A DNA stretch of 15,844 nt, taken from assembly GCA_945836565.1 (NCBI GenBank), contig CAMALN010000012.1:1-15844 (forward strand). The letters run 5' to 3'. The notes beneath the pieces are model-generated. The model had not been told where the DNA came from. It did no database searches and was given only the letters and a program-made list of their open reading frames with translations. Origin of the DNA: an uncultured Lachnospiraceae bacterium (lineage in GTDB: Bacteria > Bacillota > Clostridia > Lachnospirales > Lachnospiraceae). How positions within the stretch are numbered: position 1 is the stretch's first letter; each line of letters opens with the position of its first letter. A program made the translations under genes and the position numbers. Of this stretch, positions 1-6,348 are shown one piece after another.

Positions 1-1
1 T

Positions 2-1222
2 ATAAATATAAATAAAAATCATGTTTTCATCTCTCAGGTACCATTAGATATGTCCTTTGTATTTGCTATTCAAGGCTTTTTGAAGGATACAAATCAGGAT
101 GAGCTTTTCTATCAGAGACGGACGCCGAGGATGACACCACAGCTTGATGATAAAAGCAAATTGATACCTCAGATTATGGAGAAGGATGTGTTGTTATCAT
201 ATCCGTTTGAGAGTATCAAACCATTTATCAATCTTTTGTATGAGGCGGCGAGAGATGACAGTGTTGTATCCATCAAGATGACATTGTACCGATTGGCAAA
301 TAAAAGCCAGATTGTGGATGCATTGGTAGAGGCAGCTGAGAATGGAAAAGAAGTCGTAGTATTAGTGGAGCTTAGAGCAAGATTTGATGAGGAAAGCAAT
401 ATAAATTATTCAAGAATTTTGGAGGATGCCGGCTGTAGGGTAATCTATGGATTGAATGGTTATAAGGTTCATTCTAAGTTATGTCTGATATCCAGAAAAA
501 CAGAGGATGGTGTATCGTACATAACACAGATAGGTACGGGAAATTATAACGAGAAGACCTCCGCGCTTTATACTGACCTGTCTCTCATTACTGCAAATCA
601 GGAAATCGGAAGGGAAGCTGCTGAGGTTTTTGCTGCATTGCATAAGGGTGAGGTTGTGGAGAATTCAAGCCTCCTTCTGGTAGCACCAAAATGCCTGCAG
701 AATAAAGTATTGGATATGATAGATGAGGAAATTGAGCATGCAAAAAATGGAGAAGACGGATATATAGGCATCAAAGTTAATTCCTTAACAGATAAAGTAA
801 TAATCGAAAAATTGGTAGAAGCATCACAGGCAGGTGTTAGGATTGAGATGATTGTTCGAGGCATATGCTGTCTGCTTCCGGGAGTAAAAGGCTATACAGA
901 GAATATCAAGGTTGTAAGTATAGTCGGAAGATTTTTGGAGCATTCCAGAATATATCGCTTCGGCACCAAGGAGCGTGAAAGGGTATATATTGCTTCGGCA
1001 GATTTTATGACAAGAAATACCATACGAAGAGTCGAGGTTGCAGCACCAATTCTTGATGAGAAATTAAAGGAAAAACTTGATTGGATGTTTGAAACGATGA
1101 TGAAGGATGATGAAAAAGGAAAGAAGCTTACGGCAAAGGGCGATTATGCTGACAGAGATGTAAATGATGAGAAGCTTAATTCACAGGAATTGTTTTATGC
1201 TGAAGCATATGCTAATGCCTAG
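2..1222 (+). CDS. ppk1: Polyphosphate kinase 1, C-terminal part (5' end outside the window)
   Basis: PPK1 reversibly moves the gamma phosphate of ATP onto growing polyphosphate chains. The first in-frame ATG is at 50, but the frame stays open to the left edge and the codons before it (N-H-V-F-I-S-Q-V-P-L-D) continue the conserved PPK1 sequence. This is therefore the C-terminal ~407 residues of a protein that is usually about 690-720 long, not a gene starting at 50. Both phospholipase-D-like halves are present. The first has G-Y-K-V-H-S-K-L with the expected autophosphorylated His at 470-472, followed by I-G-T-G-N-Y-N-E-K-T. The second has R-F-L-E-H-S-R with the second conserved His at 941-943, then the S-A-D-F-M-T-R-N segment. 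The gene ends 15 bp before an HD-domain gene on the same strand and is probably co-transcribed with it. Reading frame and active-site residues look intact. Confidence 0.95.
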   Translation: MNINKNHVFISQVPLDMSFVFAIQGFLKDTNQDELFYQRRTPRMTPQLDDKSKLIPQIMEKDVLLSYPFESIKPFINLLYEAARDDSVVSIKMTLYRLANKSQIVDALVEAAENGKEVVVLVELRARFDEESNINYSRILEDAGCRVIYGLNGYKVHSKLCLISRKTEDGVSYITQIGTGNYNEKTSALYTDLSLITANQEIGREAAEVFAALHKGEVVENSSLLLVAPKCLQNKVLDMIDEEIEHAKNGEDGYIGIKVNSLTDKVIIEKLVEASQAGVRIEMIVRGICCLLPGVKGYTENIKVVSIVGRFLEHSRIYRFGTKERERVYIASADFMTRNTIRRVEVAAPILDEKLKEKLDWMFETMMKDDEKGKKLTAKGDYADRDVNDEKLNSQELFYAEAYANA

Positions 1223-1237
1223 AAGCTGGTAGAAAAT

Positions 1238-1894
1238 ATGAATTATAAAGATATACTACGAAATGAGGAAGTAAAAGCTTTCTTAAAGAAAGGCAACGCG
1301 AATCTGAATGTAATGGGATTTACAGACCATTCAGAAAAACATTGTGCGGTTGTTGCAAAAAGAGCAGGAATGATTCTGTCAAAGTTTGGCTATTCAGAGC
1401 ACGAGATAGAGCTCGCTGAGATAGCAGGAGCTTTGCATGATATAGGAAATGCAATTAATCGAAATAATCATGCTGAATATGGAGCACTTTTGGCGTATTC
1501 GATTCTGGAGAAAATGGATATGCCGTTAGAAGACAGAGTGATTATTGCATCGGCTATAGGAAATCATGATGAATCCACAGGTGGAGCTATAGATGTTATA
1601 TCAGCAGCGCTCATACTTGCAGACAAGACTGATGTAAGAAGGAATCGTATTCAGAATAAGGATAAGGCAACATATGATATACATGACAGAGTTAATTATG
1701 CAGTAACAAATGCGGCGGTTAAGGTAAACGTACAAAAACATCTCATATCATTGAATCTGCAGATTGACGAGGAAATCTGTACGATGTATGAATATTTTGA
1801 AATCTTTCTTGGAAGAATGCTGATGTGTAGAAAAGCGGCGGAAGTTTTGGGGGCAAGATTTAAGCTTACAGCCAATGGAAGTAAAGTATTGTAA
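1238..1894 (+). CDS. HD-domain phosphohydrolase
   Basis: This 218-residue soluble protein carries a recognisable HD metal-binding phosphohydrolase core. H31/H35 lie in a D-H-S-E-K-H segment, the HD doublet is H67-D68 in A-L-H-D-I-G-N, then H78, H110-D111 in G-N-H-D-E-S, and D129 in A-D-K-T-D-V-R-R. HD proteins of this kind hydrolyse phosphate esters or nucleotide phosphates using divalent metals; the substrate here cannot be read from sequence. The gene follows ppk1 by 15 bp, and the ATG has only a weak ribosome binding site, so translation may depend on the upstream gene. That pairing suggests a role in polyphosphate or nucleotide phosphate metabolism, which is inference. No signal peptide or membrane segment is visible. 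Confidence 0.85.
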   Translation: MNYKDILRNEEVKAFLKKGNANLNVMGFTDHSEKHCAVVAKRAGMILSKFGYSEHEIELAEIAGALHDIGNAINRNNHAEYGALLAYSILEKMDMPLEDRVIIASAIGNHDESTGGAIDVISAALILADKTDVRRNRIQNKDKATYDIHDRVNYAVTNAAVKVNVQKHLISLNLQIDEEICTMYEYFEIFLGRMLMCRKAAEVLGARFKLTANGSKVL

Positions 1895-1970
1895 TTATCC
1901 TTGCGTGAATACAAATCTTTATGAAATTATTAATTTTTTTCAAATTGTAATTTAATTATTGTATAGCGGA

Positions 1971-1999
1971 TTGACTTTTGTTGTAGCGTCGGATATTAT
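1971..1999 (+). promoter_or_regulatory. Sigma-A-type promoter of the lipoprotein gene
   Basis: The -35 TTGACT (1971-1976) and -10 TATTAT (1994-1999) are separated by exactly 17 bp. A strongly AT-rich stretch at about 1920-1965 lies just upstream and could act as an UP element. An interrupted palindrome, TAACG-AA-CGTTA (2005-2016), sits at the expected transcription start and could be an operator. The gene's ATG at 2060 has an ideal AGGAGG at 2045-2050, 9 bp upstream. Confidence 0.7.
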
Positions 2000-2059
2000 C
2001 TGTTTAACGAACGTTAGCGATTATGGATATGATATATATAATTCAGGAGGGGAAAGCTT

Positions 2060-2782
2060 ATGAAGAAAAAAATCGCTATATGTGCCATAGCTATGATGAC
2101 AATATGTGCATTGGCAGGCTGTGGAGATAAAACAGATAAGAAAACAGAGAGTACAACACAGTTAACGGTTAAGCCGGAGGTTACTACGTTGACTGAAGTA
2201 ACGGAGTCGACAGAAAAGCCGGAGGTTCTGACAATTGATGATACAACGACAGAGATAGCGCAGGAGACCGGCGGCGGTGCTTCGGATGTTAGCGCCGAGC
2301 TTGATGAGGCTACCATGCGTGCGCTTATGAAGGAAAACATCAATTGCAACTTAAATATATTTGCCCTTGGAAATCTTATGCCGGTTGGTGGTGAGTATGA
2401 TACATCGATGGGAGATTTGGTAGAGGTTGATCCATCGGAGTTTGCTGATTGGGATAGCTTTGAAGAATATGTGCGTTCGGTATATTGTCAGGAAGCTGCC
2501 GATATGTATCTGTATAATTATCCATATGAGGGACAACCAAAGTATGTTAATCAGGACGGAAAGCTGTATCTTAATATGACATTATGCGGCGGTAAGGGAT
2601 ACTATGTTGACTGGACTGATTATCAGATAGAGGTTACAGCTTCTACAGATACCAGAGTAGAGGTTAAGATGACCGCTACTGTGGAGTGGCCTTCAGATGA
2701 ACCTGTTAGGGAGCCATATGAGGCAACAGGTGCATTTGTATATGAGAATGGCAAATGGTTATTGGAGAGTATGATATATTAA
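2060..2782 (+). CDS. Secreted lipoprotein with Thr-rich linker
   Basis: This 240-residue protein starts with a lipoprotein signal peptide: Lys-rich n-region, hydrophobic core, and lipobox L-A-G-C with Cys21 as the lipidation site. Residues ~22-70 form a charged, Thr/Glu-rich linker that probably spans the cell wall. Residues ~85-240 form the folded domain, with aromatic-rich segments (W-D-S-F-E-E-Y-V, D-G-K-L-Y, W-T-D-Y) and a G-K-W-L-L-E ending. That pattern recalls NTF2-like/IseA-type inhibitor folds, but I cannot assign it and no enzyme motif is visible. The gene is monocistronic, with its own promoter at 1971-1999 and a strong terminator at 2833-2879. It was probably anchored to the outer face of the membrane; its function is unknown. 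Confidence 0.8.
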   Translation: MKKKIAICAIAMMTICALAGCGDKTDKKTESTTQLTVKPEVTTLTEVTESTEKPEVLTIDDTTTEIAQETGGGASDVSAELDEATMRALMKENINCNLNIFALGNLMPVGGEYDTSMGDLVEVDPSEFADWDSFEEYVRSVYCQEAADMYLYNYPYEGQPKYVNQDGKLYLNMTLCGGKGYYVDWTDYQIEVTASTDTRVEVKMTATVEWPSDEPVREPYEATGAFVYENGKWLLESMIY

Positions 2783-2832
2783 GCTTTTGCTTACAAGCAT
2801 GAAATGATTGTCTCTATAGATACTTTGAAGAG

Positions 2833-2879
2833 ACGCCTGCATAACACGGACGTTAGGTCCGGGTTATGCAGGCGTTTTT
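2833..2879 (+). terminator. Strong intrinsic terminator of the lipoprotein gene
   Basis: A 13-bp perfect stem (2833-2845 with 2863-2875) stacks on an A/G mismatch and a further 5-bp GC-rich stem (CGGAC 2847-2851 with GTCCG 2857-2861), closed by a 5-nt loop. It is followed by TTTTT at 2875-2879. The U-tract lies on the + side only. The leftward gene ends inside this hairpin, its TAA stop being the complement of 2864-2866, so the same stem also begins the 3' end of that mRNA. Confidence 0.9.
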
Positions 2880-4501
2880 CCCTTCTTCATATTGCGTTTC
2901 ATATCATACATTTTTTTGTCTGCTCTGCTCAGGGTATCATTCAAATCAGAGTCTGTATCCTCGTCATAGCAGGAATATCCATATGCGATTTGTACACTGA
3001 ATCTGTCAGGGTGTTTCTTGTTAAAGGAGTTTATCAGTTGTTCAAACTCTGACAGATAGTTCTTTATTTCATCCTCATCGCTGTATCTTAACAGAACACA
3101 GAATTCGTCGCCTCCCAGACGTACACATCGTCCGTCAGGAAGAAATGCCTGTTCAATCAAATGAGCACTGTCGCATAATAGCATATCGCCATATGCGTGA
3201 CCTCTGGTGTCATTACACTGCTTCAAATTGTTTATGTCAAACATAATTACATAGCATTTATCCTTTCTTAATTTGTGCTTCTCAACATACTGTGAATAGA
3301 ATACACGACTGTACAGTCCGGTGAGTTCGTCATGCAGTGCAAGCTGCTCGTAACGCTTGGCATCCTTTCCTCTCTTGACCAGATACAGTGTTTCATGAAA
3401 GGAGATAAAGCCCATGCTGATTATATAAAACAGGAATGCCAGCATTCCCAAGATAGCATTGCTGGAATGGTGTGTATAGTAGTACATACAAATATCTAAA
3501 AATGAGCCGGTCAGACACAGTATGCAGCAGACAAAGGTAAGCTTTATCTTTGGCGATGAAACCTTGTTATGCAGCTCGCGGATTATTAAAGACAAACTGA
3601 AAATACATACAAAGGCAACCATGCAGTGACTTAATATAAGAGACTGCTTTAAGTCTGCTATACCGGTGAACTGCAGAATGGTAATTAACAATGTTATACT
3701 GCCACAGGCAATACCTGTTATATTCCACAGTTTGTGTCTTGTTTCATCGAACTGGTCACGCAGGAAGAAAATGTATGATAAAACCATTATAGGAAGTGAT
3801 ATGAGGGACATCGCAGATAATAACAGGGAGTGGTTGATTATCAAAGTTGAGGTCCATATATCAGTCAGCTTCCATAAGCCTGTAAATATGGCGAATATTC
3901 CCATATGAAAAATACCGGAGTTGATTTCGGGCTTTTTACAGTTGATGATGTAAAAAATAGTCAAAATCAATCCTATTATAAGGCAAGAGATACCAATTAT
4001 GATAATCGGCATATCCCTCATTACTACATCTCTCTTTAAGGCATCATAGTTCCCGAAATATATTGTGAGCTTGTTTTGTATGCTGGTTTTATAAAGTGGA
4101 TGTACAAGTATGCGGATTTCTTTCCCTTCATCTTCGGGATATACGTATGCTTTTACCAGCTTGCAACCCACTCCCTTTGAAAAAATGTTCTTTTCTCCGG
4201 GGGTGATGCTGTACACTAACTTATCATCAATATATATTTCTATTCCCTGGTGAACAATGTAAAACGCTACTGCGCAATTGCGTTTTGGGATGTCTGCAAG
4301 TTTCCAGTGGTATTCCTGGGTAATTCCGGTTGGGGAGGAAGCGTCATCATATGAAACATAGACATAGTCATCTAATACATGATATGCTTCTTTGTCGGAC
4401 AGCACAAATTCATCTGCCTTTTCATGAAAACAGAACATAGCAAGAAGAAAAAGGACAGATATGATACTTGCAATATATATAACTTTAGCATACTTTCTCA
4501 T
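2864..4501 (-). CDS. Membrane diguanylate cyclase (7TM-GGDEF)
   Basis: Makes cyclic di-GMP from two GTP. Numbering here is from a TTG codon at 4507; I prefer the ATG at 4501, two codons in, because AAGGA then lies 10 bp upstream, though TTG remains possible. Residues 8-27 form a membrane anchor. Residues ~30-160 form an extracytoplasmic beta-rich domain with I-Y-I-D-D-K-L-V-Y, resembling 7TMR-DISM/jelly-roll sensor domains. About seven hydrophobic segments follow between 167 and 373. The GGDEF domain runs ~385-540: D-E-L-T-G-L-Y-S-R (393-401), metal-binding D424 in F-D-I-N-N, and intact G-G-D-E-F at 465-469. There is no RxxD inhibitory site at the usual place five residues before GGDEF (L-P-D-G instead), so product feedback by that site is not expected. 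It is transcribed alone, away from the pyridoxal kinase operon. The last codons (T-P-A-stop) lie within the convergent terminator stem. Confidence 0.9.
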   Translation of the reverse strand: MRKYAKVIYIASIISVLFLLAMFCFHEKADEFVLSDKEAYHVLDDYVYVSYDDASSPTGITQEYHWKLADIPKRNCAVAFYIVHQGIEIYIDDKLVYSITPGEKNIFSKGVGCKLVKAYVYPEDEGKEIRILVHPLYKTSIQNKLTIYFGNYDALKRDVVMRDMPIIIIGISCLIIGLILTIFYIINCKKPEINSGIFHMGIFAIFTGLWKLTDIWTSTLIINHSLLLSAMSLISLPIMVLSYIFFLRDQFDETRHKLWNITGIACGSITLLITILQFTGIADLKQSLILSHCMVAFVCIFSLSLIIRELHNKVSSPKIKLTFVCCILCLTGSFLDICMYYYTHHSSNAILGMLAFLFYIISMGFISFHETLYLVKRGKDAKRYEQLALHDELTGLYSRVFYSQYVEKHKLRKDKCYVIMFDINNLKQCNDTRGHAYGDMLLCDSAHLIEQAFLPDGRCVRLGGDEFCVLLRYSDEDEIKNYLSEFEQLINSFNKKHPDRFSVQIAYGYSCYDEDTDSDLNDTLSRADKKMYDMKRNMKKGKTPA

Positions 4502-4536
4502 GTACAATGTATCCTTCTTTGGTTTTGATACATTAC

Positions 4537-4542
4537 ATTATA
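4537..4542 (-). promoter_or_regulatory. Candidate -10 element for the diguanylate cyclase gene
   Basis: Read leftward, these bases are a perfect TATAAT, about 36 nt before the ATG at 4501. The -35 region expected 17 bp further upstream (4560-4565, TTTTAT on the minus strand) is a poor match. The promoter may therefore be weak or activator-dependent. It lies between the leftward terminator at 4579-4613 and the gene. Confidence 0.4.
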
Positions 4543-4578
4543 CAACAACCTTTTCCACTATAAAACCCATTAATCCAT

Positions 4579-4613
4579 AAAAAAACAAAAAAATCTTCGG
4601 AGCAACCGGAAGA
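4579..4613 (-). terminator. Intrinsic terminator facing left, with no matching gene
   Basis: On the minus strand this reads as a hairpin, TCTT-(C bulge)-CGG, loop TTGCT, CCG-AAGA (4613 to 4594). It is followed by seven T, one G and seven T (4593 to 4579). It would end a transcript coming from 4614 or further right, but no gene is recognised on that strand between here and the pyridoxal kinase start. It could end a small RNA or act as an attenuator in a long leader of the diguanylate cyclase gene. Confidence 0.6.
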
Positions 4614-4849
4614 GGCTTTCAGCGAATAAATGTGGCGGCACCTAATACACTATTCAACTATAACCGCATTAGCTGCAAGTGAATACTTGCATAGTGGCAG
4701 TTGGACTTAGGTATGTCAAGTAAATTCTGTATACTTGGCTTAGTATGACGTGGCTGTAATAACATGTATTGACCATAGCTGCATATTGTAAAGAAATCTA
4801 TTATATGATACGATTCGTATGAAAAATATGCGCTTTAGGAGGGCTTGCT
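4614..4849. other. Structured intergenic region between the diguanylate cyclase and pyridoxal kinase genes
   Basis: This is the main part of the only gene-free stretch over 300 bp (4502-4849). It contains a perfect 7-bp hairpin TGCAAGT-GAAT-ACTTGCA (4674-4691) and a second hairpin with the same core, CAAGTA ... TACTTG (4717-4722 with 4732-4737). Wider pairings are CCTAA/TTAGG and CACTA/TAGTG around 4641-4711. On the minus strand a consensus -35 TTGACA lies at 4719-4714, with only a poor -10 (CACTAT, 4696-4691) at 17 bp. I recognise no tRNA and no riboswitch class that I know. A small RNA, a 5' leader or a set of regulator sites are all possible. Confidence 0.4.
4786..4820 (+). promoter_or_regulatory. 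Candidate promoter with overlapping palindrome for the pyridoxal kinase operon
   Basis: TTGTAA (4786-4791) and TACGAT (4809-4814) are separated by 17 bp and each matches its consensus at 4 of 6 positions. A perfect interrupted palindrome ATACGA-T-TCGTAT (4808-4820) covers the -10 and the bases after it, a typical position for a repressor site. The operon's first gene has AGGAGGG at 4837-4843, 6 bp before its ATG. A better-looking TATTAT at 4799-4804 has no usable -35. Confidence 0.4.
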
Positions 4850-5677
4850 ATGCAAAAAAAGATAGCCTTAATCAATGATGTTACAGGCTTTGGAAGATGC
4901 TCGATTGCTGTTATGGCACCGATAGTTTCTGCTATGAAGATACAGGCGGTGACTGTACCTACAGCGATTTTGTCTACACATACACAGTTTCCGATATATT
5001 ATTTTGATGATTACACCCCTAAAATGAAGGATTATATACAGACCTATAAGGAGCTAAATATGGAATTTGATGCTATATCGACGGGGTTTCTGGGCTCGGA
5101 GGAGCAGGTGGATATAGTCATAGATTTTATCAATCATTTCAAGACTGATGACAACTTCGTTATAGTTGACCCGGTTATGGGAGACTATGGCAAGCTTTAT
5201 AAAACCTATACACCGGCTATGTGTGATAAGATGAAGAAGCTTGTCACCTATGCGGATATAATCACGCCAAATCTTACCGAGATATGTACGCTTCTGGATA
5301 TGGAGTATCCGCATGAAAATGTTACATTAGAAGACCTGAAGCTTATGTGTGAGAGATTGGCTCAGCTTGGGCCGAAGCACATAGTTGTAACCGGAATTCC
5401 ATTCAATAAAACGCAGATAGGAAACTTCATATATAACGATGAATATGATTTCCGTATAGTTATGGTTGACAGGATAGGTGAGGATAGAAGCGGAACCGGT
5501 GATGTTATCACTTCTGTGATAGCCGGAATGTATATGAATGGGCACAGCTTCTATGAGGCGGTGAAGAAGGCGGCGGATTTCGCGTCGAAATGTATAAAGT
5601 ATTGTGAGGATAATAATGTGCCGAATCATTGGGGACTATGCTTTGAAATGTTCATGAAGGATTTGATGGAGGATTAG
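4850..5677 (+). CDS. pdxY: Pyridoxal/pyridoxamine kinase (PdxK/PdxY family)
   Basis: Phosphorylates pyridoxal, pyridoxamine or pyridoxine with ATP in the vitamin B6 salvage pathway; cytoplasmic. The 275 residues match the ribokinase-fold PdxK/PdxY family in length. Visible family features are T-H-T-Q-F (43-47), G-F-L-G-S-E-E-Q (79-86), D-P-V-M-G-D (107-112), P-N-L-T-E (140-144), V-V-T-G near 180, and the anion-hole/catalytic R-S-G-T-G-D (213-218) with D218 as the base. The symbol is given by family, since PdxK and PdxY cannot be separated with certainty by eye. First gene of a tight operon: its stop is 2 bp before the next ATG, and that gene's GGAGG lies inside the end of this one. Preceded by a clear AGGAGGG and a palindrome at the putative promoter. 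Confidence 0.9.
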   Translation: MQKKIALINDVTGFGRCSIAVMAPIVSAMKIQAVTVPTAILSTHTQFPIYYFDDYTPKMKDYIQTYKELNMEFDAISTGFLGSEEQVDIVIDFINHFKTDDNFVIVDPVMGDYGKLYKTYTPAMCDKMKKLVTYADIITPNLTEICTLLDMEYPHENVTLEDLKLMCERLAQLGPKHIVVTGIPFNKTQIGNFIYNDEYDFRIVMVDRIGEDRSGTGDVITSVIAGMYMNGHSFYEAVKKAADFASKCIKYCEDNNVPNHWGLCFEMFMKDLMED

Positions 5678-5679
5678 AG

Positions 5680-6339
5680 ATGATATTATATACAGTGACC
5701 GGAAGGGTCGGCGAGGAGGGTTACCTTGATATTGCAAAAAGCGGTGATTTGACCGGTAAAAATGTATATGTAAATATGACGAATAAATGTCCCTGCAGCT
5801 GTGTGTTCTGCCTGCGCCAGACAAAAAAAGAGCTAGAGGGTAATTCGTTGTGGCTTAGAGAGGGTGAGCCTACGGTAGACGAAGTAATGGACTTGTTTGG
5901 CCAGTACGACCTAAGTGTCATAAATGAGCTTGTGTTCTGTGGCTTTGGTGAGCCCTTGGAGAGATTGTATGATGTGTGCAGTGTGATTGACAGGCTGAAA
6001 GAAACATATCCCGGGCTTAAGGTTAGGGTAAACACTATTGGGCTGGCTAACCTGATATATGGAAAGGATGTTACACCGGAGCTTGAAGGAAGGGTGGATA
6101 CGATATCGATTTCATTAAATGCCCCGGAGGCAGAGGAGTTCCTTGAGATAACGAGGTCAAGCTACGGTATACAGTCCTATGAGGCGATAAAGGAATTTGC
6201 AGTTTTGGCGAAGCAGTATGTGCCAAATGTAGTGATGACAGTGGTCGAGCAGGTTATGCCGGAGGACAAGATAGAGCGCTGCAGAAAAATATGCGATGAA
6301 CTGGGAGTCACACTAAGAGTAAGACCGCTAGAGAGCTAG
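5680..6339 (+). CDS. Small radical SAM protein, TatD-associated type
   Basis: This 219-residue protein has a radical SAM 4Fe-4S cluster motif, C37-x3-C41-x2-C44 in N-K-C-P-C-S-C-V-F-C, with an extra Cys at 39. A G-F-G-E-P (88-92) follows as the SAM-binding GGE-like motif, then V-N-T-I-G and S-I-S-L-N-A strand motifs. Size and sequence (M-T-N-K-C-P-C-S-C-V-F-C-L-R) match what I remember of the TatD-family-associated radical SAM family (TIGR04038), whose reaction is unknown. In most genomes it lies next to or fused with a TatD nuclease. No TatD is visible in this window; the neighbours are pyridoxal kinase (2 bp upstream, translationally coupled) and the YunG-GH43 protein (9 bp downstream). There is no SPASM or other extra cluster domain, so this is a minimal half-barrel enzyme. 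Confidence 0.85.
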   Translation: MILYTVTGRVGEEGYLDIAKSGDLTGKNVYVNMTNKCPCSCVFCLRQTKKELEGNSLWLREGEPTVDEVMDLFGQYDLSVINELVFCGFGEPLERLYDVCSVIDRLKETYPGLKVRVNTIGLANLIYGKDVTPELEGRVDTISISLNAPEAEEFLEITRSSYGIQSYEAIKEFAVLAKQYVPNVVMTVVEQVMPEDKIERCRKICDELGVTLRVRPLES

Positions 6340-6348
6340 GGTTGTTTA

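Noticed and set aside
50..52. ATG at 50 as the start of a short polyphosphate kinase
   Set aside because: The frame is open to the left edge and the codons before the ATG keep matching PPK1, so the gene simply begins outside the window.
1923..1945. Intrinsic terminator after the HD-domain gene
   Set aside because: AAATTA-T-TAATTT followed by T is only AT pairing with a 1-nt loop; it is better read as an AT-rich upstream promoter element.
2810..2834. A second hairpin GTCTCT/AGAGAC before the lipoprotein terminator, as an antiterminator
   Set aside because: It overlaps the terminator stem by only two bases, is far weaker, and there is no coding reason for attenuation at the 3' end of a single-gene transcript.
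4579..4720. c-di-GMP (GEMM) or cobalamin riboswitch in front of the diguanylate cyclase gene
   Set aside because: I looked for the GEMM core and for the B12-box type consensus on both strands and found neither, only scattered short matches such as AAAGCC. No known class can be claimed.
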